Virus record (IMG/VR): IMGVR_UViG_3300044691_000113
Span: 1 to 64,000 of that record
Reading direction: 5' to 3' (one strand)
DNA: 64,000 nucleotides
Source: a virus
Shown here: piece by piece, positions 43,309 through 49,714 of the stretch
Layout: each line of letters starts with the position of its first letter
Position numbering within the stretch: position 1 is the stretch's first letter
The notes under the pieces: model-generated
Database searches by the model: none
Told to the model about the DNA's origin: nothing
The model's input: only the letters and a program-made list of their open reading frames with translations
Program-made: the position numbers and the translations under genes

Positions 43309-43541
43309 CCGTGCTTCTCCTTCATCTCAGCCACGCGCCTTGCGTCCTTGAGCCGGTGGGCGTGGGCTACCTCTACGCCGGATTGGTTGGTCTTGGGGAC
43401 TGCGACGGCCTTGGTGCGCCCTATCCAGCGGACAGAATGGCAGGCGATGCCAGGAGGGGCGTTGCAGGTAGGACAGTGGGCTGTGCGTGCGAATTGCTCA
43501 TCTGCGGGGGTGTGGCGCTGGGCCGGGACGATCTCAGGCAT
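43305..43541 (-). CDS. Small zinc-binding protein
   Basis: This 78-aa protein starts MPEIVPAQRH. The pattern C-P-T-C-x-A-x2-G-x2-C-H and a His/Arg-rich tail (AHAHRLKDARR) match a small phage zinc-finger family often found near regulators. Function unknown. Confidence 0.6.
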   Translation of the reverse strand: MPEIVPAQRHTPADEQFARTAHCPTCNAPPGIACHSVRWIGRTKAVAVPKTNQSGVEVAHAHRLKDARRVAEMKEKHG

Positions 43542-43580
43542 GGGTGGGAGTGCTCCTTGCGTGCGCTGGTGGGGCGGGGA

Positions 43581-43835
43581 CTAGCTGGCCTGAGAGAGAT
43601 TCTCGGAGGGTGTTTCGGTGAAGCGTTCGGGGAACATGAAATGGATCTCGTCGTAAGGCGTCCCAAAGAACCGAGCCAGCACCTTTGCCGACTTGAGGCG
43701 CATGGGACCGCCACACTCCGCACGGGAGATGGTGGATTGGTTGAGGTTCGTCTGTTTGGCGAGGTCGATCTGGCTCAAGCCCCGAGCTCTACGAGCTTTT
43801 TCTAGGGGGGTGAGGCATCTTTCAACTGGCTCCAT
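43581..43835 (-). CDS. Cro-like XRE repressor
   Basis: This 84-aa protein starts MEPVERCLTP at 43835 with AGGAG nine bases upstream; the longer ORF to 43868 extends into the operator region. It has an HTH (RRARGLSQIDLAKQT, QSTISRAECGGP). It is divergent from the S24 repressor and across the operator region from it, which is the classic Cro position. Its -35 region (TTGACA at 43888-43893, minus strand) lies inside a palindrome. Confidence 0.7.
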   Translation of the reverse strand: MEPVERCLTPLEKARRARGLSQIDLAKQTNLNQSTISRAECGGPMRLKSAKVLARFFGTPYDEIHFMFPERFTETPSENLSQAS

Positions 43836-43935
43836 GCATCTTGCTCCTGTAATATGCGTATGAAGCATGACACCAAATTAGCCGATATGTCAATATCGCA
43901 TGGAGTGACAAAGGCTGTTCACGCATAATGAAAGG
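43836..43935. promoter_or_regulatory. Divergent promoter and operator region of the immunity switch
   Basis: The palindrome CGATAT-GTCA-ATATCG (43883-43898) contains a minus-strand TTGACA (43888-43893) for the Cro-like gene. On the plus strand CATAAT (43924-43929) lies seven bases before the repressor ATG, so its mRNA may start at or near the AUG (leaderless), as for lambda PRM. This is inferred from position. Confidence 0.55.
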
Positions 43936-44571
43936 ATGAATGATATGGGAGCACGACTGAAACAGCTTCGTACATCAGTGCATATGAGTCAGGGCGAACT
44001 CGCTCTGGCAACAGGACTCGAGCAGTCCACCATCTCGCGTATTGAGCGGGGTGAAATTGAACTTGTCTCCCCGGCCGCAAAAAAAATATCGGCGGCTCTG
44101 GGAATTTCCTTGGTGGGACTGCTCGGTGTGGCTCATAATGTATCCCCTGCCCCTCTTGGAACAAGACGACTCCCCGTGCTTGATTACGTCCAGGCTGCGA
44201 AGCGTGCAAGAGGTCAGGTAGGCCCGCAGGATTTGACAATGAAGCGATTCGCTGTGACCGATTTATCGCAATCTGCCAATAGTTATGCTCTAAACATCGA
44301 GGGTGACTCCATGGAGCCGGAGTTCGACGCCGGCGATCTGGTGGTCATCGACCCCGATGTTCCGTACCAGCCAGGAGACTACGTTGTAGCTGTTGGAACG
44401 GAAGGCAAGGCCACCTTCGGAAAATATAAGGCGACCGGCGTCAACAGTGAGGGTGCGGACACGTTCGAAATCGTCCCACTCAATCCCTATTACGCACCGC
44501 TGAGGTCCGGCCTTCTCAGCCTGACGATCGGTGGCGTGATGGTGGAGCACCGCAAGTTCCGCCGCAGGTAA
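43936..44571 (+). CDS. S24-type phage repressor (CI/LexA-like)
   Basis: This 211-aa protein starts MNDMGARLKQ; the next ATG at 43945 has AAAGG nine bases ahead and is a possible start. Residues about 5-60 are an HTH (VHMSQGELALATGLEQSTIS). The C-terminal half is an S24/LexA-type autoprotease with catalytic Ser near 125 (EGDSMEPEFD) and Lys near 163 (TFGKYK). It should hold lysogeny and be lost on RecA-stimulated self-cleavage after damage. It diverges from the Cro-like gene and probably binds the operators on either side. Confidence 0.85.
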   Translation: MNDMGARLKQLRTSVHMSQGELALATGLEQSTISRIERGEIELVSPAAKKISAALGISLVGLLGVAHNVSPAPLGTRRLPVLDYVQAAKRARGQVGPQDLTMKRFAVTDLSQSANSYALNIEGDSMEPEFDAGDLVVIDPDVPYQPGDYVVAVGTEGKATFGKYKATGVNSEGADTFEIVPLNPYYAPLRSGLLSLTIGGVMVEHRKFRRR

Positions 44572-44588
44572 AAGACTCTTCCATCTAA

Positions 44589-44620
44589 GCCCCACGCGAA
44601 CAGAGATATCCGCGTGGGGC
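44589..44620 (+). terminator. Hairpin after the repressor gene
   Basis: GCCCCACGCG and CGCGTGGGGC form a perfect 10-bp stem with a 12-base loop, 17 bases after the repressor stop. It has no T-run, so it may be a weak or Rho-assisted terminator. Confidence 0.5.
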
Positions 44621-44621
44621 A

Positions 44622-44681
44622 TTGACAGGTCTCGCGATATGCATTAGGGTCATATCCAAAGTAATACGCCCAATGCATATC
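44622..44681 (+). promoter_or_regulatory. Early promoter with paired operators
   Basis: TTGACA (44622-44627) is followed after 17 bases by a weak -10-like TAGGGT (44645-44650). GATATGCATT (44636-44645) and AATGCATATC (44672-44681) are perfect inverted copies spaced 26 bases apart, one overlapping the promoter spacer. They are likely repressor or Cro sites controlling the early plus-strand genes. Confidence 0.55.
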
Positions 44682-44691
44682 AAGGCCAGCA

Positions 44692-44895
44692 ATGTCACCT
44701 AACACACAGACTTTCGAGAGCTTAGGGCACGGAAAAGGCCCCACTCCGCCAAGTTGGATCCAGTCGCCCCCAATGACGAAGGGCGGTGGCAAGGCAGTGT
44801 GGGGCTCAAGAGGAATCCTAGCACGCGGCAACGCTGGTGCACCTCATAAAATAATTCTGTTTATCTCTGTAGACAAATTACGACAAGACGTGTAA
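44692..44895 (+). CDS. Short ORF in the early leader, doubtful
   Basis: The 67-codon ORF starts MSPNTQTFES with AAGG eight bases upstream. It is Gly/Pro-rich with no recognisable fold. The DNA also contains inverted GGCCCCACT/AGTGTGGGGC arms, so this may be a leader with RNA structure rather than a gene. Confidence 0.25.
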   Translation: MSPNTQTFESLGHGKGPTPPSWIQSPPMTKGGGKAVWGSRGILARGNAGAPHKIILFISVDKLRQDV

Positions 44896-44928
44896 CTTCG
44901 ACGCATCGGGTATTGGAGCCCGCGAACA

Positions 44929-45138
44929 ATGACAACCCTCGGCACACATCCTTTTGTACCCGGAGCCTCGAAGCTAGGCGCTCCGATCCCTTGTCAGCGC
45001 TGCACTCACGATGCCGCGCACCCCGTTCACGACTGGCTCTCGCACACCGCTTCATGGTGGACGGTTGTCCTCGCGCCGATCACGCCCGAGGAGATGGTGC
45101 AGCTTCCCAACCTTCTCACCGCAGACGGAGGCCGCTAA
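44929..45138 (+). CDS. Small zinc-binding protein
   Basis: This 69-aa protein starts MTTLGTHPFV with GGAG ten bases upstream. It has CQRCTHDAAHPVHDW, a Cys/His zinc pattern. It is the first well-supported plus-strand gene of the early block, and its stop shares bases with the next start (TAATG). Function unknown. Confidence 0.55.
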   Translation: MTTLGTHPFVPGASKLGAPIPCQRCTHDAAHPVHDWLSHTASWWTVVLAPITPEEMVQLPNLLTADGGR

Positions 45139-45344
45139 TGCCGATGACTCTCCCATGGGCTGATCCCAACAAGTGCGAAGCGTGCGGCGGCTGCGGCAAG
45201 GTCGTCAGGCAGTTCTCCAGCGCTCGGTATACCTGCGGATTTGAGACCAAGGCTGTCACATGCGATGCGTGCCAGGGCAGCGGTCGCAAGATGCCGGTGT
45301 CCCTCGTCCACGACGGCAAGGCTGCTGCGGCGGGTGAGCGATGA
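45138..45344 (+). CDS. DnaJ-type zinc-finger protein
   Basis: This 68-aa protein starts MPMTLPWADP at 45138 with GGAGG ahead. CEACGGCG and CDACQGSG are the C-x2-C-x-G-x-G motifs of the DnaJ central zinc domain, here alone. It probably binds or unfolds a partner; the target is unknown. Confidence 0.6.
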   Translation: MPMTLPWADPNKCEACGGCGKVVRQFSSARYTCGFETKAVTCDACQGSGRKMPVSLVHDGKAAAAGER

Positions 45345-45583
45345 GCAACCTCGAGACCCGCAAGACCAAGCTGCAGTTCACCACCGCCAGCACGTTCCGT
45401 GACGGTCGCAAGCCCCGGCGCATCGTTGCCGAGGTTGAACCCACCTTCATGTATATGCGGCTGGCCGGTACGCGCACTCGCTACGCCATCCCGTTCGACG
45501 CCATCATGTCGGCGGCGGTGAAACTCCACGTTGCAGCAGAGCGGCGCGAGAAGGATGCCGCGAAGAAGAAGGGAGGCCGCTAG
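45341..45583 (+). CDS. Small basic protein, unknown
   Basis: This 80-aa protein starts MSNLETRKTK; its ATG overlaps the previous stop (ATGA). It is strongly basic at the C-terminus (REKDAAKKKGGR) with a beta-rich middle. Unknown; possible nucleic-acid binding. Confidence 0.5.
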   Translation: MSNLETRKTKLQFTTASTFRDGRKPRRIVAEVEPTFMYMRLAGTRTRYAIPFDAIMSAAVKLHVAAERREKDAAKKKGGR

Positions 45584-46101
45584 TGGCCTACATGTTCGGA
45601 CTCGAATACACGCTCCTCACCTGCGCCACCTGCTCCCGCGACTGCAACGCCGACGACGAGACCATGACCAGGCTCGACGATGACTACCAGTGCGAGGAGT
45701 GCCGCGAAAGCTGCCCCTGCTGCGGTGAGTGGATCACCGACGAGACCATCAAGATGTACGGCAAGGTCGTCCACTGGCGCGACTACGTGCTGGACGGCAA
45801 GCTGGTGACCATGCACTGCGACTGTGCCGCCTCTACCTTCCTCACCTACCTCAACCCAAACTTCGACGACGACTACACCACCCGTGGCGAGATTGCCGCC
45901 GCCGTCGAACCGCACTACGCCGAGGCGCTGGTCCAGGCCAAGTACCGGGATGCGGTCTGCATCGGGCGCAACGGCTGGTTCTACATCTTCAAGCGGATGG
46001 CCGTGACTCCCCACTTCACCGCCAGCAACATCGTTGACTTTGGCCGCAGTGAGCGCGAGGCGTGGATCAACGCCGGCAAGGAGGTCCGCAATGCTGCATA
46101 G
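45583..46101 (+). CDS. Zinc-ribbon protein of the early operon
   Basis: This 172-aa protein starts at a GTG overlapping the previous stop. The N-terminal 60 residues hold several C-x2-C pairs (CATCSRDC, CEECRESCPCC), one or two zinc ribbons, followed by an alpha/beta region without a clear active site. A host-takeover role is possible but unproven. Confidence 0.6.
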   Translation: MAYMFGLEYTLLTCATCSRDCNADDETMTRLDDDYQCEECRESCPCCGEWITDETIKMYGKVVHWRDYVLDGKLVTMHCDCAASTFLTYLNPNFDDDYTTRGEIAAAVEPHYAEALVQAKYRDAVCIGRNGWFYIFKRMAVTPHFTASNIVDFGRSEREAWINAGKEVRNAA

Positions 46102-46270
46102 CAATAGCAACTGGGGCGGCATCTGCGGTGCCTGCTTCCTCCTCCTGCTCTGCGTGGCCATCCTTGCGCTCTCCGAGTACGAGGATGAGGTCAGGGACTT
46201 CGTCTGCCGCTGCCTTGGCCACATCGCGGCACCCAGCCCCGAGGAGGCAAGCGACTATGAGTATCGCTGA
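46091..46270 (+). CDS. Small membrane protein (59 aa)
   Basis: The 59-residue ORF starts MLHSNSNWGG with GGAGG upstream. Residues about 9-27 form one hydrophobic segment (GICGACFLLLLCVAILALS), then an acidic tail follows. It overlaps the previous gene by 11 bases and the next by 14. Unknown function. Confidence 0.5.
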   Translation: MLHSNSNWGGICGACFLLLLCVAILALSEYEDEVRDFVCRCLGHIAAPSPEEASDYEYR

Positions 46271-46367
46271 CATCCTCCAGTGCATCGTCCTCTTCGTCGG
46301 CTCTGCCTACATGCTCTGCGCCCTTGGCGTGGCTACCCTCCGCTGGAAGCGTCGGAGGCGCTGGTAA
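46257..46367 (+). CDS. Tiny membrane protein (36 aa)
   Basis: The ORF starts MSIADILQCI with GAGGAGG ten bases upstream and encodes one hydrophobic segment followed by a basic tail (LRWKRRRRW). It overlaps the preceding gene; the two may form a membrane pair. Confidence 0.4.
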   Translation: MSIADILQCIVLFVGSAYMLCALGVATLRWKRRRRW

Positions 46368-46374
46368 GCGTAAC

Positions 46375-46423
46375 TTGTCGTAACTCGTCGTCTCCCTGAT
46401 ACAACTTAGACACAGCCAAACGG
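46375..46423. repeat. TTGTCGTAACTC / ACAGCCAAACGG element, early-region copy
   Basis: Both 12-base words found by attP recur here in the same order, 22 bases before the RHH-like gene's GTG. The related word TTACGACAA is at 44878-44886. Confidence 0.45.
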
Positions 46424-46444
46424 CTGAAAAGGGAGATATCACCT

Positions 46445-46666
46445 GTGAAGAAGACAACCGTAAAGAAAGCAGCCAAGCGAGTGACCGAAGCCAAGCGCAA
46501 ACGGGGACCAAAGCCAGATCCGGCGTCCGAGCGCATGGCCTTCCGCCTCACGTTAGACGAGAAAGGCCACCTGCACACCCTGGCCGTCAATGACCGCCGC
46601 ACCGATTCGAACTATATCCGCGAGATTGTTCTAAAGCACCTGAAGGAAAATCCACCACCCGAGTGA
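46445..46666 (+). CDS. Ribbon-helix-helix-like protein
   Basis: This 73-aa protein starts at a GTG with GGGAG nearby. A basic N-terminal tail is followed by MAFRLTLDEKGHLHTLAVND and a helix (YIREIVLKHLKE), the strand-helix-helix pattern of Arc/MetJ-like regulators. It could bind the repeated element just upstream. Confidence 0.55.
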   Translation: MKKTTVKKAAKRVTEAKRKRGPKPDPASERMAFRLTLDEKGHLHTLAVNDRRTDSNYIREIVLKHLKENPPPE

Positions 46667-46675
46667 GGTAACACC

Positions 46676-47803
46676 ATGGCAGCACAGCCCCAAGTAATGA
46701 GCCCCAGCGAATTTGAAGAGGAGACTGGAGAAGCGGTTCCAATCTCAGGGACCGCCCTCTCCGTCCTCAACCGTAGCGAGATCGAGCAGCAGATCGCCGC
46801 TGCCGAGAAGCGACCACGCTCCATTGATAAATTCCGTATGGAGTTGGAGAAATACTCCACCCTCACCCCCGAAGTCGCGCTGACGATGTTCTATTCGCTC
46901 AAGCGCGCTGATAAGCCCATCGTTGGCCCCTCGGTTCGATTTGCCGAGGTCATGGCGATATGCTGGCGCAACCTGCGCGCGGGTAGCCGTCCCCTCGGCG
47001 CTGACTCCACCACCGTATCCGCTCAGGGTCTTTACTACGACTGTGAGACCAACGTTGGGTTCACTGTCGAGGCGCAGCGCAGCATCATGGGCAACCGTGG
47101 CCGCTTCTCTAACGACATGATTACTGTCACAGGGAACGCCGCCGCATCTATCGCTTACCGCAATGCCATCTTCAAGGGCGTCCCGCGTGGGCTCTGGCTG
47201 GACATCTACGAGAAGACTAAGGCTTGCGCCGTAGGCAAGGTGGAGAGTTTCGCAGCAACCACCATGAGCGCCATGGAATACTTCGCCAAGTCCGGCGCCA
47301 CCGAACTGATGGTCCTCAACACCCTCGGCGTAAAGTCCGTCCGCGACATCACCGCCGATCACATCCTCGTGATGCGCGTCTGGGCGCATGAGCTCAAAGA
47401 GGGGGAGAAGTCGATCGAGGACATCTTCGGCTCTCAGGCCGACGCCGAGATTGAAGACATCATGGACGAACTCGACTGGTCGGGAGCGCAGAAGACTATG
47501 GCGAGGAACAACCATAAGGGACGCCGTGACGAGTTGCTCGAGTTCCTCCGCACCAAGAAGAAGGAAGCGGACGCCGCCACCGGCAAGACGCCTGCGGCAG
47601 CCAAGACGACCGCGAAACCGAAGGAGTCGGTAGCACCGGACCCTACGCCTACGCCTGCCACTGCGGAGCAATCTACTACGTCCGCGCCGGAGACGAAGAC
47701 CCAGGAGAGTGCTCCCGCTGCATCTGGGAAAGCCCAGACGACAACGGCGGCGGCTTCGACGTCGCAGGCAAGTAAGCCAGCAGCCAGCAAAGAAGAGTGG
47801 TAG
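46676..47803 (+). CDS. Recombination-associated protein (annealing-protein candidate)
   Basis: This 375-aa protein starts MAAQPQVMSP. Its conserved core (about 60-190, with YSLKRADKPIVGPSVRFAEV, YYDCETNVGF and TGNAAASIAYRNAI) is a widespread phage family usually found beside recombination nucleases. The C-terminal 90 residues are Ala/Thr/Pro/Ser-rich and disordered, as in single-strand annealing proteins and SSB-like tails. A Cas4-like nuclease and an SbcC-like ATPase follow. The annealing role is inferred from context, not proven. Confidence 0.6.
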   Translation: MAAQPQVMSPSEFEEETGEAVPISGTALSVLNRSEIEQQIAAAEKRPRSIDKFRMELEKYSTLTPEVALTMFYSLKRADKPIVGPSVRFAEVMAICWRNLRAGSRPLGADSTTVSAQGLYYDCETNVGFTVEAQRSIMGNRGRFSNDMITVTGNAAASIAYRNAIFKGVPRGLWLDIYEKTKACAVGKVESFAATTMSAMEYFAKSGATELMVLNTLGVKSVRDITADHILVMRVWAHELKEGEKSIEDIFGSQADAEIEDIMDELDWSGAQKTMARNNHKGRRDELLEFLRTKKKEADAATGKTPAAAKTTAKPKESVAPDPTPTPATAEQSTTSAPETKTQESAPAASGKAQTTTAAASTSQASKPAASKEEW

Positions 47804-47816
47804 CACTCCAACCCTC

Positions 47817-47845
47817 GGCGGGTGACGAACTCACCCGCCCCTTTT
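47817..47845 (+). terminator. Intrinsic terminator after the annealing-protein gene
   Basis: GGCGGGTGA, a five-base loop and TCACCCGCC make a perfect 9-bp stem, followed by CCTTTT. It starts 13 bases after the stop at 47803. Confidence 0.7.
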
Positions 47846-47859
47846 GAAAGGCACGTCCC

Positions 47860-48189
47860 ATGCGCCAATACCGTGAAGATTTCGCCAAAGAGAAGGCCCA
47901 CCTGACCGCGTGCTGCGTGGCCAATGGCTTCGAGATTACCTTCCTGAACCCCGGCCATCCCGTCTACCAACTCGCTAAAATAACCGGCCCCGACTTCTGC
48001 ATCATCGCCTATCCCCACAAGACATCAGCGGGGAACCGGCACATCCGCCTTCGACAGCAGGGGTCCAAGAATGTCGCCAGAGCCTATGAGGTCATTGCCG
48101 CGCTTGATGTGGAAGCTGGCTACAACTGCACCTTCCAGACGAAACATTCATCCTCTCGGACGCCAAGAAAGTACACACCATGCGCGTAA
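47860..48189 (+). CDS. Small protein, unknown
   Basis: This 109-aa protein starts MRQYREDFAK. A helical N-terminus is followed by a mixed region with three Cys, and it overlaps the nuclease start by ten bases. It probably serves the recombination block. No family recognised. Confidence 0.5.
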   Translation: MRQYREDFAKEKAHLTACCVANGFEITFLNPGHPVYQLAKITGPDFCIIAYPHKTSAGNRHIRLRQQGSKNVARAYEVIAALDVEAGYNCTFQTKHSSSRTPRKYTPCA

Positions 48190-49409
48190 TCCCACCACTC
48201 TCTCAGTCTCTCGTCGAACTCGGCTCCTGCCCGGAGTCCTACGTTCATCAGATCATCGAAGGGAACAAACAGGCCGACTCCATCCAGTCCGAGCGCGGTA
48301 CCGAGGTACATCACGTCGCTGCCGAGTACACCAGGCACTGCGTCAAGCATCGCGTCCCCGTCGACTTCGCCTACTTCGACAAGCTCTCCGCCGCCGCTGG
48401 CCCGGTCGCCGGTCCCATCCTCGACAACCTGCGCGATACCTTCGTGGTCGACTTCGAGCACGTCCTGGCCTGCGAGGTTCGCTTGCGACTGGACGACGAC
48501 CTCAATCCAACCCTCCTTGAGCGCACCTCTGGTGTCGGTGGCATCATGCACAACGAGGATGAGATGGTTGGCGTTGCGTACAGTTCCGGCACCGCCGCCC
48601 ACGCCGGCACACTCGACGTTCTTATGATCAACGACGACCTCAGCGAAGCTCGTGTGCTCGATTACAAGAGCCACATGCGCCCGTTCGAGCCTGACACCTA
48701 CCAGTCGGAGTTGTATCCATTCATGGTCCTAAAGCACATACCCACTGTTCAGAAGGTCACCTTCAAACTCATCTTCGTGCGATACGGGTTCAACGTCATC
48801 CGCGAAGTGGTCTGGCTGCGCGAGGACATGCCGGAGATGGCGGTCCACATCAAACGGGCCCGGGAACGCCAGCTTGCGCTCGAGGCAGCGGGCGAAGGAC
48901 CGGCGCTCCCCGGCTCCCACTGCCAGTACTGCCCGAAGATCACGAAGCCGACGCTCTGCTCGATCGCGGAGTTCAATCCACAATCGAACACTCCGATGGA
49001 TGAGCGGTTGCGCTTCACCATTTGGGCAGCGGAACAGGCGAAGGTCAGTAAGGCCGTGATGAAGGATTACGTGGACGCCAGGGGCAAGCCGATTACCTGC
49101 TTCGACGCCAACGGCAGGGCTACGGAGTTCGGCATTCAGGACACCGAGGAGACCATCTACCCGCTTGATAAGACCTCGTTCGCCCTGCTTGACCGGCACA
49201 TGAGCGTGTCGCCCAAGGATTCGTTCGAGACGATGAAGCTGCGCATCAGTTCCACGTCGATCAAGCCGAAGCTGAAGGCTAAGTTTCGCGCTGGTCTGGC
49301 GGAGGCGTTCGAGAACTCGGTCATCATGCGCGAGAGCAAGCCGAAGTTCGGCATCCGTAAGCCTGATGGGGATATCGACACCGGGTACGCACAAGGGGAG
49401 GACTTTTAG
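48180..49409 (+). CDS. Cas4-like PD-(D/E)XK exonuclease
   Basis: This 409-aa protein starts MRVIPPLSQS. It has RGTEVHHVA (His-type motif near 40), then a GTLDVLMIND...VLDYKSH block (D and D-x-K near 150-165), QSELYPFMV (Gln motif), and a C-terminal cysteine group (HCQYCPKITKPTLC near 245-258). These match the PD-(D/E)XK nuclease of the Cas4/RecB family, probably with an iron-sulfur or zinc cluster. It sits between the annealing-protein candidate and the SbcC-like ATPase, so it probably resects DNA for phage recombination. Confidence 0.75.
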   Translation: MRVIPPLSQSLVELGSCPESYVHQIIEGNKQADSIQSERGTEVHHVAAEYTRHCVKHRVPVDFAYFDKLSAAAGPVAGPILDNLRDTFVVDFEHVLACEVRLRLDDDLNPTLLERTSGVGGIMHNEDEMVGVAYSSGTAAHAGTLDVLMINDDLSEARVLDYKSHMRPFEPDTYQSELYPFMVLKHIPTVQKVTFKLIFVRYGFNVIREVVWLREDMPEMAVHIKRARERQLALEAAGEGPALPGSHCQYCPKITKPTLCSIAEFNPQSNTPMDERLRFTIWAAEQAKVSKAVMKDYVDARGKPITCFDANGRATEFGIQDTEETIYPLDKTSFALLDRHMSVSPKDSFETMKLRISSTSIKPKLKAKFRAGLAEAFENSVIMRESKPKFGIRKPDGDIDTGYAQGEDF

Positions 49410-49411
49410 CC

Positions 49412-49714
49412 ATGGTTGAGTTCACAACAGCAGACGGCAAGGTTCGCATCAACCCAGCGCTGGTGGCGGCCCTCTATCAGGTGGAGGGTGTCGAGCACAC
49501 AAACGTAGTTCTCTCTGATGGTCTGAACTACTACGTACCTGGCACGCTTGCCGAGGTCGACGACAAACTCACCAATTCCTACACCGACATCCGCTACGTG
49601 GCCTTCGTCCTCGAGGCGCTATGCGCGCACCTCAAGGTAGAGATCGTTCCGCCCTCGCAGCTAAAGGTCGAGGTCATCACACCAACTGAACCGAAGGAAG
49701 AGAACCCCACATGA
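49412..49714 (+). CDS. Small protein of the recombination block
   Basis: This 100-aa protein starts MVEFTTADGK, two bases after the nuclease stop. It is acidic with beta-rich segments and ends in a Pro/Glu tail. It overlaps the ATPase start by four bases. Unknown function; its position suggests a partner of the nuclease or ATPase. Confidence 0.55.
   Translation: MVEFTTADGKVRINPALVAALYQVEGVEHTNVVLSDGLNYYVPGTLAEVDDKLTNSYTDIRYVAFVLEALCAHLKVEIVPPSQLKVEVITPTEPKEENPT

Noticed and set aside
46745-47806. 353-codon minus-strand ORF
   Set aside because: Antisense of the annealing-protein candidate; Leu/Arg-rich shadow.
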